Part shown: positions 1-11,060 of the stretch, piece after piece
How the letters are laid out: the number at the start of each line of letters is the position of its first letter
How positions within the stretch are numbered: the stretch's first letter is position 1
Assembly (NCBI GenBank): GCA_036362985.1
Contig: JAYGXS010000003.1
Location: 33,929,801 to 33,993,800 of the forward strand
Direction: 5' to 3'
Source of the DNA: Ligula intestinalis
Lineage: Eukaryota > Platyhelminthes > Cestoda > Diphyllobothriidea > Diphyllobothriidae
DNA: 64,000 bases
Notes under the pieces: generated by a model
Told to the model about the DNA's origin: nothing
The model's database searches: none
What the model saw: the letters and a program-made list of their open reading frames with translations, nothing else
Made by a program: the position numbers and the translations under genes

Positions 1-2254
1 AAATTACGCTCGAGGTGTATTATGGAAAGCAGCAGATCCCAGCAATTGTTAATTTCCCTCCGATAAATCGGCTTCAACCTCTTCTTATAGGAAGTCCGTA
101 TACGTGTGAGCTGAAATTTTACAAATCCCAGGTGGGCATTGTTTACTCACCTCAACTTATGATGCTGGTTCCCGATTGACTGTCATTTCTGATCTTACTT
201 CCAGTCACCGCCCAGAGAGTCTACAGAATTGGCAACAAATATTGAGACTGGTATAGCTCAATGCATCCTCGCTGTGACACCGTTCAGAGAAAGGCGTATG
301 CAATCCACATGTAAAACTACATGTAGAAGGTACGTATGACTGGCCGGAACTAATTCTGAAATTAAATTTTCAATATTTTTCTTTCTTAATGACCTGCGCG
401 CCATCTAACAAAGCATGGCATAAAATTACCATACTCTGCAGCTAAATTATACTTGATTTGCCTAATCTAGACGACAACAGCATTCAGGTTGTCTAGTACA
501 TTTCGTATGCAACAGAAAATACTCGACAAACCCCAATAATATGTGGCCCCATTACATATAAAGAAAAGACAATTTAGAATATTGAGCTTAACATCTCATT
601 ACTGATATTCAGGACACATTATTTTAACATATCAAGCAATTCAAGTATGCCAAATCGAACCGAACGTGGTAAAAAATGTGTTAGAAAAAGGGATAACTGT
701 TTGAAAAGAAAACAATATCTCTGATAAAAATAATAAAGCCAAACGATATCACAGCCACCGTAAAGAGTACAAAATACAAAGTTCAACATAATGACAAATA
801 AATCTCCCAAAACATTGATTTTTTAGTTTTTATTCATTAAAAGTATTACAGTAGAGAACTATGTAGACAACTAGTTGCTAAAGACATTTACAGCCTGTGT
901 TCACTAACCATATTAATTAGCCAACGTATTTGTCTCGTTATCTTTAAAACATCGTTTTCAATATTCGCTGTATCATTTTCAACCAGATTAAGATAAAGTT
1001 ATGTAGAAACTGGAGTGCTTGCTGTAAAGAAAAAAACAGGAACGGAAGTTGTATCTTTCCTTAGCGGTCGCTCTTCTCAACCTGCTTGAAGTTAGAACTA
1101 GGCAACCACAGTTGTCTTGACTCTGTTAGTTCCGGGAATTATTCTGAATTCCCGTTTATTTACTCAAATAGCAAGACAATTGTATCCTATTCATTTTGGC
1201 ACGAGGTATGTGACCCTGAGACACCCACCAGGTTTCTGACACTGTTGGGGTAGTCAAGCAAGAAGCGTAAACATCATGCGAAAATAAAAAAATATATTTT
1301 GTTCCACCAATCGCGCCACCTTCATTCCATGCCTATCGAATCGATCGCCCTATCCGCCTCCATATTTTGCACACCATTAGTTTAAACACTAACCAAACTA
1401 TCCACAGGAAACTGCACCACTATATAAAGTTTGTTTACGCTTCTAGGAATAAAGCAATCTGACCACACTGACGTTTTATAAAGATCCAGTAAATAGGAAG
1501 GAAGGCTGCGGAGATATCGCTTAACTCACTGTGGCATTAAGAATTCCATGAGGAGATAACAATGAGTTCTCGTAGAACGTACTTACTAAGGAAAAAACAT
1601 GTATATGGGGCACCGCAGGATCTGGCAGAAGGCCATTTTAACAAACAGAGACTACGCAGGGCCATCTTAAGACTTGCTGTGCTATGCCGAATCAACACCT
1701 TAGTGAAGTGGTGAGAATATCACAGTACAACAGATCCGAATCAGACAAGCATAACTTTAGAAGGAGCTTTTTAATCCAATTTTGGCTTCTGCTGCAAAGG
1801 ATAGTATTTGATGAAAGATCAGATCTAGACTTCAGCAAATGGGCTAGCAGGGTGTACGCAATGCACTGACAGCCAAAGTAATGCACACTTATGTGCAGAT
1901 CATTGGCCACTTTTCATGGAACAATATCCTGGAGAACAGAAAATAGAAGAAAAGTTCCGTGTTACGTGAATTTATGTACCGAGAACCATAAATTTGCGTA
2001 AGAGGGGGTGAAGCGAGTAGCATTAGCCGTTCTTTATTTCGAATATAATCTCCTATACGATATCCGTGTCAGAAAATCGAGAAAAGGCAACACTTAGGCT
2101 TTCTTTTTCCGGCTAGCGAAGCCAGCAAATGTGCATCTATAGGCGGGTAAAATAGTGTATCAATAGATTAGGAAGATCTCAAAAATTGACCATGTAAGTA
2201 GCATGCGAACCTATAGGAGCTAAGGCTACGACGGTTATGGCCTTAACACCTACA
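1..2254. other. No gene recognised
   Basis: AT-rich sequence with only short chance ORFs on both strands. I see no domain, splice-linked exon, RNA gene or clear repeat here. Confidence 0.5.
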
Positions 2255-2690
2255 ATCTTACAGACCCTGGTTCCTAAGGAGATAGGAGAAGTCTTGGGAA
2301 GGCCAGAGTAGAAGGAAGAGTTTATTGTGTACATAGGAAGGAGAATGGGATGGAAATAGTGTTGACTCACGGAGTTGTGCGTCCGTTCCCTATTCGGGTG
2401 GGCTCCGGAGTGTTGAGAACATCGAGCGTCGCCGGCGCATGCTTTGTTCCGGCGGCCAATAAGGCGGGTGGTGTCTTGCCTCGCGTGGACGCGCGACTTT
2501 TGAGATGGACTGCGATTGGCTAGCAAGTACGCGCGGTCATGCTGTGGCGTACGTGCGCGTCGGCCAAGGGCAGTTAGCGCTTAGCCCCAGGAGACGGTGG
2601 GCACACAGGCAGGCTAGATGAGTCATGCATCAGTGGCTGGTCTTGGGTTCCAAGTGGCTGCAAAGAGGCTGCAAAGAGGCCACTACAAAC
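2255..2690 (+). repeat. Dispersed repeat R1, copy 1
   Basis: About 435 bp. Its first 80 bases (2264-2345, starting near CAGACCCTGGTTCCTAAGGA) recur at 45446-45520 and, inverted, at 5013-5091. Its end (2647-2687, around TTCCAAGTGGCTGC and GGCCACTACA) recurs at 45812-45846. The middle parts are more diverged and GC-rich. No coding capacity is visible. It could be a non-autonomous element or the remains of a larger transposon; I cannot assign a class. Confidence 0.55.
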
Positions 2691-3069
2691 CTATGAAGCT
2701 AAACTTTCGTATAGCTACCATATCGATAGAATATCATAAGAAAGACTATAAGATAAGGACTAGAGCAGAATGCTAATGAGTGCGTACAAGCGCTGTTGTA
2801 CATTTCACTGCCCACGCAAATTGCCTTAGGTTCAAAGAATTCCTTTGACACGGCCAGTGAAAATCTGCCTGACCACCATAGCCGTGTCTTCTGTGCTCAG
2901 CTAACTAAACCCCACCTGCAGGCTAGCATCACCCGCGGAATGCATCGCCATTAAGTTGAAGAACCCCTTAAAGGCATATCGGTTGGGTCCTCTACTCACC
3001 ACCTATTGGATGATATCACCAATTTATCACCCCACGCAGTCGGGGTACTCAGAATAGGACTGAGGCAAA
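2691..3069. other. No gene recognised
   Basis: Unassigned spacer between repeat R1 and the 3' end of the first Penelope-like element. Confidence 0.4.
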
Positions 3070-4475
3070 GATCATGAGAATAACAGAATTTATTGAAGTC
3101 AGTTTTTGGCAACCAATTGTTTTCAACAACTCTTCATCAGACCAAACATTTGCAAGGGAAATTAACGCTGTACATAACAATAAAAGTTTGGATAGGTAGA
3201 AAAATCAATAACTACCTAACACGGGCGCTAATTGGCCAACGCGGACTGTCAGTTTGCGCATGTAGGCCATGTCAGCGTGTTGGTTGAGGGAATGTCGCTT
3301 GTTGGTAGGGGTGAAATCCTATCACCACCTGGTGTCGGTTTAGGCCATGGAAGTGACAGAGCTTGTGTCACAGTCTTCTGACAACACAGCACTGGATTTG
3401 CTAGCCTTATAGCCACTGCTTCGGTTGTTGCAACCATCCGTTGGCGTAGGCCTTTGGAAAAATTAGATGGTGTCCTGTACACCACCTGAAAGGATTTGTT
3501 AGTATCGACTCGATGGTTCGTATCAACAAGATGTGCGAGAATAGCACTCGAGATCGATCTAGTTTCACCTTTACTCAGCCAGGTCGGTATGTGCTCACGT
3601 ACCCTCTTTTCGAGACCCCTCGTTGTACGGCCGATGTATCCCGCTCCACAGGAGCAAGTGAAAGAGTTAATGAACATTGATGTGGCCCTCAAAGGGAGTC
3701 TGTTTTTACCTCCCAATCGAAGGAGGGGAGAGTTCGTGAAAGGCACCCATAAGTTCGCCACTGGGAAAGCATTTGTGATTGCAGTCCTCAAGTGTCGTCT
3801 GACCAGCTCGCTGGTTGCATCGCCTACGAAAGGCAGTCTTATGAACAAGTCTTTCTTTTCCGCAGTTAAAGTGACAAGCTTTTTGGCGCGTTCGCCAATA
3901 TTTCTGAGAATGAACCTTTCCGGGTATCCATTTTCAATTAGTGTATGCTGCAGCTGTTGGAGTTCTGCTTCGACAGTTTCAGTAGAACAGAGCTGTCGTA
4001 TTCTAGCTGCTAATCCTTGGACCAGATTTTGTTTTATATTGAGGGGGACAAAACTGTGGAAGTTAGTGCATTGTCCTGTCCAGGTTTTCTTTCGGAAAAC
4101 CCTGTGTAGGATAGATCCATCCTCTTGCCTTCGCAGAAGGACGTCAAGGAACGCGAGTTCATCGTCCGCTTCAGTCTCAGCAGAAAACTTGAGCGATGGG
4201 TGAGCGCTGTTAAACTTCGCGACCAAGGCGTCAATGTCAGTGTTATAGTCAGTCAAACAGAAGATATCATCTACATATCGACCGTAGAATGCAAGGTCAT
4301 TGATGGTGTCCCCTAGACTCGTTTTCTCGATCTTGCCCATAAAGACATTTGCAAGAAACGGTCCAAGTGGTGAGCCCATCACCACACCATCAATCTGTCT
4401 GTAAAACTGACCATTGCAGAGAAATTGGACATTTTGTGTGCATCGCGTAAGGAGATCTTTGAGGGTTTTTCACGG
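3070..4475 (-). mobile_element. Penelope-like element, 5'-truncated copy (PLE-C)
   Basis: The coding direction is minus. The element holds the second half of a PLE: the C-terminal part of the reverse transcriptase, the linker and the GIY-YIG endonuclease, then a 3' flank at 3070-3248. That flank contains a CTGATGA(N)nGAAA motif that recurs in the copy at 26.1 kb. The similarity stops at about 4475, where unrelated sequence begins, as expected for 5' truncation during target-primed reverse transcription. Confidence 0.8.
3249..4385 (-). CDS. PLE reverse transcriptase C-terminus plus GIY-YIG endonuclease
   Basis: An open frame of 378 codons, the longest in the window. It begins in the RT palm (MGSPLGPFLANVFM at residues 3-16), followed by the catalytic YVDD at residues 37-40 (bases 4267-4278). 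The thumb and linker follow, then the GIY-YIG domain at about residues 239-325. The endonuclease shows CSCGAGYIGRT (YIG at 250-252), the Arg and EH of the family at 261-265, a conserved Glu in TEAVAIR, and Cys and His residues (C244, C246, H284, H291) that fit the CCHH zinc finger of PLE endonucleases. Similarity extends upstream to about 4470 without a stop. The protein would copy element RNA at a nicked target. The 5' half of the gene is missing, so this copy cannot be autonomous. Confidence 0.8.
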   Translation of the reverse strand: MVMGSPLGPFLANVFMGKIEKTSLGDTINDLAFYGRYVDDIFCLTDYNTDIDALVAKFNSAHPSLKFSAETEADDELAFLDVLLRRQEDGSILHRVFRKKTWTGQCTNFHSFVPLNIKQNLVQGLAARIRQLCSTETVEAELQQLQHTLIENGYPERFILRNIGERAKKLVTLTAEKKDLFIRLPFVGDATSELVRRHLRTAITNAFPVANLWVPFTNSPLLRLGGKNRLPLRATSMFINSFTCSCGAGYIGRTTRGLEKRVREHIPTWLSKGETRSISSAILAHLVDTNHRVDTNKSFQVVYRTPSNFSKGLRQRMVATTEAVAIRLANPVLCCQKTVTQALSLPWPKPTPGGDRISPLPTSDIPSTNTLTWPTCAN

Positions 4476-4689
4476 GCCTCTGCCCTTGCAGACTCCGGCC
4501 GAGATCGCGTCGTATGCTGGAATATAACCGTTGGCGATGTGTTGTTTCGCTGCGGATGGTATCTGGTAGGGAAGACGGGAGATCCACGTCATTGTTCGTG
4601 TCCACTTGGGGAATTTTTCGGTGGCAGTGTCGACGAATTTGATGTGTGGTTGAGGATGTAGTAGTCCTTTCTGCCCGACGCCCACCTAA
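4476..4689. other. Unassigned segment abutting PLE-C
   Basis: Short overlapping ORFs occur in several frames, none with a recognisable motif. The segment may belong to another element broken at the PLE junction, but I cannot identify it. Confidence 0.35.
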
Positions 4690-5091
4690 CTATATTTGTC
4701 ACAGACAAGGCACTCAGAGCAGGCCCTTGCGCGAATGTACTTTTCGGCCTACCTCCGACCAGACGCAAACTGGTGCATGAGACACTCACCACCCACGCCA
4801 GTGTCTACCTTCGTGCGGCCCAACCAATCACCATCAAGGCCGCGAGACTGAACGAGGATTCGGCAGCCGTCCCCGATGACTGACGCTAGGCTCACTTGGC
4901 ATTCTGCCCCCTCGTGGGCGGACGCGCTGCCACTGCTCTCTCACATGGCTCTCACGATTGAAGGCACACCAGATCGAGTTAACCTTACTATGAAATGTTC
5001 TCTAACTCATTCTGTAAACAATATATTGTTCCTACTCTTCTGGCTTTCCAAGACTTCTCTCATCTCCTAAGGAACCGGGCCTGGAAGATGG
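4690..5091 (-). repeat. Dispersed repeat R1, copy 2 (inverted)
   Basis: The right end (5013-5091, TTCTGTAAACAATA through CCTAAGGAACCGG) is the reverse complement of the start of R1 at 2264-2345 and 45446-45520. The remainder is GC-rich like the other copies, but alignment by eye is weak, so the left limit is approximate. Confidence 0.45.
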
Positions 5092-5289
5092 CAGCGGTTA
5101 GGGTTAAAGCTGAGTAGCCTTAACCCTTTGCGATAAGGGAACTTCTGAAGCGTTTGGCCCAGCGCTACATAATTTGTAATTTCTCCGTAATTATTGTTGT
5201 TCTATCACAGTAGAGCAGCGGCGCTTCTCTATATGCAAGTGTCGTAGGTGGCCTAAGTGGAGAGCAGTATATATTTTTAATTTGTTGTA

Positions 5290-5470
5290 GCCCACTTACC
5301 CTTGGATTTCCTTGGCTGGTAGGATTGTGTCATGGGGTCGCGTGAGTGCGCGCGAAGCGCGCCCAACTCCAAAACGGGAGAGTGGTAATAGGGGATAGTA
5401 TGGGTGGGGCACATCAGGGGAAGAAAGAGAGCGCAATAATTCCACAAACGTACAAACGCTTAAATTTGTT
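5290..5470 (+). repeat. Dispersed repeat R3, copy 1
   Basis: The part around GGGGATAGTATGGGTGGGGC (5390 onward) recurs at 32265-32360, with the same order of blocks (GGGGATAG, GTGGGGCA, ATCAG, GTGCAATAAT). It lies at the broken 3' end of the PLE fragment at 5.5-6.9 kb. No coding capacity is seen. Confidence 0.4.
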
Positions 5471-5509
5471 TTACTGAAATAAAAATCGGCTAAAAAATTG
5501 GATTTTTCG

Positions 5510-6850
5510 TTGCACATTTAATGTGCATTTTAGTAGAAGTTCCTTCAGGGCTTCTATTGGAACTCCTACTTCTGTCTGATTTGCCAATAGGAATTCGCAG
5601 ATGTAATCTGCTGTCTCCACGACTGGGACGTTCGTTAATAGCGACGAGACGTCTAAGGAGAGCATCATCATGCCATTTAGGTCTATGTCCCTGATGTCGT
5701 CAATAAATGTGAACGTGTCTTGATAGCTCCGTGGTGCTAGTTGCTGCTACAGCGGTTTGAGTTTATCCGATAACCACTTGGCTATCGTATGGTAGGGCGA
5801 GCTACGCATGTCCAAGATCGGACGAACTGGCAGGCCATCCTTTTGGATTTTTGGGAGGCCATACAGGCGAGTGATGTACGTACCTACTGGCCGGAGACTT
5901 TCGTGGTAACGGTTGCTTATGAAACCTGCCGTTTGGAGTCTTTTTAGACAGTCAGTCAAGTGTGCCTCTACTTCATCCGTGCGATCCTTCTTTTCGTCTA
6001 ATTTCTTAAACTTTGTCTGGTCTGACAAGATAGTCTGCATTTTTCGAAGGTCATCCGACCTGTTTATTATGACGACACCTTCTCCTTTATCAGGTCTAGA
6101 AATAAGGATGCCTTTATTTTCTCGCAACTGTTTTAACTTCTCCATGTGTGCTTTTGACAGCACTCCGCGACTGATTGGTCTCTGATTCAAGTACTGGTAA
6201 CTACAATTCACCAGTGTTGATTTTAAATGCTGGATACTTTCAGTTGAGATAGGCTTTAATTCGTAAGTTTGGTTAAGCAGGTTTTCAAACTGGGTTTCCA
6301 ATTCTAACTGATTAACCCTTCGAGCAGGTATGCAGAATTTGGGGCCAAGAGATAATGCCTAAACTGTTGTCTTATCAAGCGTCAAAGAGGAATGATTGTA
6401 TACGTACCTACCTGGGTCTTTAAGCAGTCTTGCTTGGGGTTTCCTTTCGTGCACCCTTTGTAGTAGTGTCAATCTTTTTGCTTCTTACCGTTTAGTTTCT
6501 ATGATCTTTGTGTAGCTGATGAAGTCCCGTCTTTCTTCGTCATTTAAGGTGTCCAAAACGGCAGCGCGCTGGCACACGTGACGCTCTAGTTCTCCCATCT
6601 TTATCCGAGTGCTTTCTAACTGGTTTTCAGCATATCTTCTTAAGGTGTCAGTAGTGATAGCAGTACGATTGCGACGCAGAGCTCTCCAGTATTCATTTGG
6701 ATACTCATTTCTTTCCACACAGTCTCCAATAAACTTGGCCAGAAATTTCGCCTCTGCAAGCTTGGTTTTGAAACGCAGGTACCCATTGAGTGCCTTTAAC
6801 ATCGCGGGATTCTTGGACTGCTTTAACGTTGCGAAAATCCCCATTCGATA
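5510..6850 (-). pseudogene. PLE fragment A: N-terminal region and 5' half of reverse transcriptase
   Basis: Three open blocks read on the minus strand make up the first half of a PLE protein. Bases 6844-6485 encode a charged N-terminal region of about 119 residues. Bases 6301-5747 encode a stretch that carries RPDKGEGVVI and then YGLPKIQKDGLPVRPILDM, both typical of the PLE RT fingers. Bases 5671-5510 carry the palm motif A block LDVSSLLTNVP. Stops and a frameshift separate the blocks, so the copy is dead. The RT is cut at about 5510, just before the YVDD region. The block 5530-5900 is nearly identical to 8190-8590, so this and fragment B are recent copies of one family. Confidence 0.8.
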
Positions 6851-7097
6851 ATTCAGAAGGACAGTTGGCGAGCATACGTATACTTATGATAAATTCTCTT
6901 CGGGCCATTACATTTATATGGAAGGGGAAGGTAAGGGTAACAAGCAATCAATTAATTATCGTTCAAATCAACTTAGTCTTGGGAATGGAGGTTTGAGGTT
7001 TGGGTTGATAAAAGTTGGGTAGTGACAGGGTAATTAGGAGAGGGAGGGGGGAAAGAACGCGTGGAAAATGCTGGTAGTTTTGCGGCCGTTGGCCATG
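6851..7097 (-). mobile_element. PLE junction: 5' flank of fragment A and 3' flank of fragment B
   Basis: No ORF of note. By position it should contain the leader of the 5.5-6.9 kb copy and the trailer of the 7.1-8.6 kb copy, since both read leftwards and abut head to tail. A G-rich patch (7030-7060) resembles similar patches at 13205-13260 and 28290-28330 beside other PLE copies. Confidence 0.45.
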
Positions 7098-8592
7098 CTA
7101 GGCTTGGGCCTGAAGCAGGTTCTTCTGCGCACACAACACCAGCTTCATCAGGCGAATGGCCGTGGCCTCCACTGTTGCCAGCAGCCGTTGACCCAGGGTC
7201 TTCGGGTAATCTGGTGAGATCCTGTAGATCACCTTAAATGCTTCGTTTGGGTCAACACGGTGTCCAGAGTCCACCATATGAGCAAGAATGGAACTGTTTA
7301 TGTTCTTGACTTCACCCTTGTTAAGCCATGCTGGCAGATGCTCCCGTGTCCTCTTGGATAAGTGCCGGCTTGTGCGACCTATGTAACCTGCTCCACAGGA
7401 ACAAGTAAATGAGTAGATGCTCATGGAAGTGGTCTGGGCTGGCAGCTTATCCTTATCTTTTCCGTGTAGGACCGGGTTTGTTGAAAATAACACCCGAACT
7501 TTCGCCGCTGGGAAGGTTCGTGATATGGCTTGGTTAAGGCATCGGCTTAACAGTTCACTTGCTGCGTCCCCTTGAAAGGGGACTTTGAGGAAAAGGGTCT
7601 TCTTTTCCACGGTGGGTGTTAAGGGTTTGCGTTCTCTCACCATAATGTTCTTCTGAATAAACTCGTCAGGGTACCCGTTCTCTCGAAGCAGCTCCTGGAT
7701 CTTTGTGAGCTCTCTTTCGATAGTATCGTCCGAGCAGATTTTTCTAGCCCTTTGCGTTAAGCAGTGGACTAGATTACGCTTCTGCTGGATGGGCACGAAG
7801 CTGTGAAAGTTCGTTTACTGTCTGGACCAGGTTTCCTTTCTATAAACGCTCCTTCGGAGGCTACCATCAGGTCGTCTGCTTAAGAGAACGTCCAAGAATG
7901 GAAGCGAACCTGCTGCTTCCATCTCTAATGTGAACTTTATGGAGGGGTGTGCTTGGTTGACAGTATTGAGAAGCGAGTCTATATTAGTGTCTGCTGGGGG
8001 AATAGCAAAGATATCATCGAAATAGCGATCGTAGTGGTTTAATTCATGAATCTGGTCACTATGTTGAAACTTCTTCAGCTTGCCCAGGAAGATAGTTGCT
8101 AGGGGATGCCCAAGGGGGAGGCCATGGTGACGCCGTCTATCTATCGATATAGTTGGTTATCAAAAAGGAAGTGCACATTTAATGTGCAGTTTAGTAGAAG
8201 TTCCTTCAGGGCTTCTATTGGAACTCCTACTTCTGTCTGATTTGCCAATAGGAAGTCGCAGATGTAATCTGCGGTCTCCACGACTGGGACGTTCGTTAAT
8301 AGCGACGAGACGTCTAAGGAGAGCATCATCATGCCATTAAGGTCTATGTTCCGGATGTCGTCAATAAATGTGAACGTGTCTTGATAGCTCCGTGGTGCTA
8401 GTTGCTGCTACAGCGGTTTGAGTTTATCCGATAACCACTTGGCTATCGTATGAAAGGGCGAGCTACGCATGTCCAAGATCGGACGAACTGGCAGGCCATC
8501 CTTTTGGATTTTTGGGAGGCCATACAGGCTAGGGATGTACGTACCTACTGGCCGGAGATGTTCGAGGTCACGGTCGCTTATGAAACCTGCCG
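7098..8592 (-). pseudogene. PLE fragment B: reverse transcriptase 3' part plus GIY-YIG endonuclease
   Basis: Bases 8592-8140 encode the RT fingers and motif A (YGLPKIQKDGLPVRPILDM; LDVSSLLTNVP). Bases 8140-7800 carry the palm, with YFDD at 8013-8024 in place of the usual YVDD, but with stops and a frame change. Bases 7796-7098 are an open frame of 232 codons ending in the GIY-YIG domain (CSCGAGYIGRT, REH, HMVDSGH, VEATAIR). The copy is 5' truncated at about 8592, where unrelated sequence begins. Together with fragment A it forms a head-to-tail pair of partial copies of one PLE family. Confidence 0.8.
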
Positions 8593-9260
8593 TTTGGAGT
8601 CTTCCCTTTTTTGAGTACAAAAAGGAAAAAAGCAGCGTGGAAACCAAGAAAATTAAGCCGCGAAAGGCAATTGGTCGCTGCGCTGGCGACCAATGAAATA
8701 CCAGCAGCCGAAATATCATTTTCGGCTAGCCAAAACATGCGCGATCTGTAGGAAGCCGGACAGACATATGGGCGAATAACCAGGTAAGTACTGTTTCTCC
8801 CTAACGAAGTGCATGTAAATAACTGAAATTTGTGGACTAAATTTGATTAAATTGTTCCTTACAATTGCTAATAATATTGATGGCGTGGTTTGCGGTAAGG
8901 AGCACAAATATTTGCGCGAAAATTTGGAGGGCTGTGAAAAATTTGGAAAGTCTGAAAAAGTAAGCCTACGTAAATTTTGAAAGTAGATGGTTATTCTAGG
9001 TTAGGAAAAATTTCGACCCCAGGAGACAACCTCACCCCTTGGCCGTCCTGCATCTTCATTACTCAGTTTTACCTGAGGTGGTCGCATTTGGTGAACGAGG
9101 TTGCGTTGGCGTCGGTCCGGCGGTCCGGCGGTCCGTGTACGCTTTGCGTACCATGGTCAGCTCGATGAATAGATCGCTAATTTAACGTCGTCTACGTGAA
9201 ACCAGTCTTTCTGTTGACTATGTGCGCGTCCGATGAGGTCAGGGATGGGGTGGTCGCTGG
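8593..9260. other. No gene recognised
   Basis: Unassigned sequence. It includes a short inverted run around TTTTCGGCTAGCC at 8720 and GGTCGGTCCGG-like repeats near 9110-9135 (CGGTCCGG three times in tandem). No ORF with recognisable content. Confidence 0.35.
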
Positions 9261-9264
9261 GGTT

Positions 9265-9470
9265 ACACAGTGCATGCCACTGTGAGGTTTTGCGCGCGTC
9301 TTGAGCGATTTATTGCAAGGTTTATTAAAAAAACTAGAAAAACTCCCCTTACTGACGGTAGATAAGAGAAATGTGCTATTCAAATTCCCCTTTTCTAGGA
9401 AGATGTCGAGTGAACTCCTGAGAAGATGCCCTAACAAAGCCGCTTAACGAACTTTTCCCGTAGCAAAACC
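9265..9470 (+). pseudogene. PLE remnant on the plus strand
   Basis: Translating 9354-9443 gives TVDKRNVLFKFPF followed by MSSELLRRC and an NKA end. This matches the linker upstream of the GIY-YIG domain in the 7.1 kb copy (TVEKKTLFLKVPF, then ASELLSRC, then NQA). It is a short, frame-broken remnant in the opposite orientation to most PLE copies here. Confidence 0.6.
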
Positions 9471-9972
9471 TCGTCTATTATTATCAGCAGCAACTAATTT
9501 ACACGCCGCAGGTAAGGGTAGTTTGCCGGCTCAAACCAACTCCATGCGCACTTCTTCTTTCTCTTACAAATGTACGCGTCAGGAATACGCAAGCACTCTC
9601 CGGCCCGCCTAAGAAATGGCGAATATAGGAAACGAATAAAAGCGAGATTTAAATCAATGTTTTCTATTCTGAGAACTGCGCAGACCACAAAGGGGTCTGC
9701 CGTGTGATTTAAAAAGTCTCAGCATCTGCCCAGACCACTGAGTCAGCGTATGCAATCGACAGTAGAAGTAGCTGATACCGTGGTATGTAACCCAGTCGTT
9801 TGCGGAGCGAATAAGTTAGTGTAAGCATTGAGTTGGAAATGGTTATATGCCTATTAACTGCATGTCATATTCCTTGGCCTTCATTTTTTGATGAGACTTT
9901 TCTTCCTCCTCTTCCGAACTGTATGGTAAGACTAAAGTTACTCAGATTTCATGGTGGATCATATATTTTAAC
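9471..9972. other. No gene recognised
   Basis: AT-rich spacer between the PLE remnant and the foldback element; nothing identifiable. Confidence 0.35.
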
Positions 9973-10209
9973 AGATCCCAATCCCAAAAGAGGAGAATAT
10001 ACGAAATCCAGCCAACAGTTCAGAAGAAGAAGATGCGATCACTGGAACAAGGACTTTACTTTTCTGACGTTTCGGATTCCTTCTGGAATCCTTAATCCTC
10101 AACCCTATCTGCGCTTGTTTCAGACTGTTCCTCGATTACCTATGATTAAGGATTCCCAAGGGAATCCAAAATGTCAGGAAAATAAAGTCCTTGTACCAGA
10201 TCCCAATCC
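9973..10209. mobile_element. Foldback element of two inverted PLE terminal repeats, with target-site duplication
   Basis: The 213-bp insert (9985-10197) is flanked by a perfect 12-bp direct repeat, AGATCCCAATCC (9973-9984 and 10198-10209). The left arm carries GCGATCACTGGAACAAGGAC and the block TTTCGGATTCC. The right arm carries the inverse, GGGAATCC, then AAAATGTCAGGAAAATAAAG and TCCTTGTACC. The same terminal sequence ends the PLE at 15.25-17.9 kb and occurs at 17.9, 18.3 and 26.25 kb. The duplication shows that the foldback moved as a unit. No coding sequence is present. Confidence 0.75.
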
Positions 10210-10360
10210 AATTAGATGCATTGTCGGCTGATGGTGCTCTGCTAAAATATTGATCTTCCGACATCATTCAACATGAAGCAAGACAAGGTTTCCGTCAGGT
10301 GGTTCTTTAAGTATCCTGTTCAACTTCAATTTTTGGGTATGTTGCGTTCTGGACTGATAA
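10210..10360 (+). repeat. Dispersed repeat R4a, copy 1
   Basis: The run from GATGGTGCTCTGCTAAAATA to GGGTATGTTGCGTTCTG is a diverged match to 12015-12150, with the same landmarks in order. It starts directly after the foldback target duplication, so the foldback landed in an older repeat. Confidence 0.5.
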
Positions 10361-10919
10361 TGATCACATCTGAAAATTGGGAATTTAACAGGTCAGTGGG
10401 ATTAAATAAACATCCTCTACGTAGGACTATGTACATATCAATTGTCCGCCACTGTTTGTATAATGGAGGATGAGTGACTTCCGAAGTGATTCTTACTTTT
10501 TCACTTGTTCATGCTTGTACATCTAATGCATTTAGCCAATTGTTAGTGTTGGGTATCTCCCTCTATTTATGCATTCGCCAGCTGAAATATCCTCCTTTTC
10601 AGCCCGAAGCACAATCAATAGTCATCCATGTATCGTCTAGAATTTAGCTGTGGATATGGGAGACGTCGGGTTGCGTGTAGTGACTGGACTTGAGTGGCTG
10701 GCATGAATACACGCCTAGCTGTTTCAGTGTTCGCCCGAAGCCAATCAATGTAATTCACATGATCGTTTAAAACAAACACGTCCAAGATAACCTTAATACG
10801 CCCACTTGTACTTAGCAAGGTCAACGCGAAATCGCAAAGTTAATGTGCCAGGTAAGAGTAAATTCACCGTCTTCAGATATGTTAGGTGTACTCTTAGTAA
10901 GGCAGTGGCTGTCTTTTGA
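10361..10919. other. No gene recognised
   Basis: Unassigned sequence without a credible ORF. Confidence 0.35.
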
Positions 10920-11060
10920 GAAATTCAGTACTTTATCCTTGAATGTGACGGCCTGAAAATCTGCAGAGTGCATTCGTACTCTTTATGCCTCCAAGAGCAG
11001 ACAGCTTACCGAAAATAGCCTCTTATCCACCAAATGCTCACCATTCTTGTTATATATTCG
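10920..11060 (+). repeat. Dispersed repeat R4b, copy 1
   Basis: Landmarks ATCCTTGAATGTG, GGCCTGAAAATC, GCCTCCAAGAGCAG and CACCAAATGCTCACCATTC recur in the same order at 11810-11945. This is a second part of the R4 family. Confidence 0.5.

Noticed and set aside
3125..3165. CTGATGAAGAGTTGTTGAAAA as a working hammerhead ribozyme
   Set aside because: The CTGATGA and GAAA boxes are present and recur at 26.1 kb, but stem II is very short and I could not find a proper cleavage triplet with pairing stems I and III.
3496..4203. 235-codon ORF on the plus strand opposite the PLE
   Set aside because: Shadow of the minus-strand RT/endonuclease frame, which has the conserved motifs.
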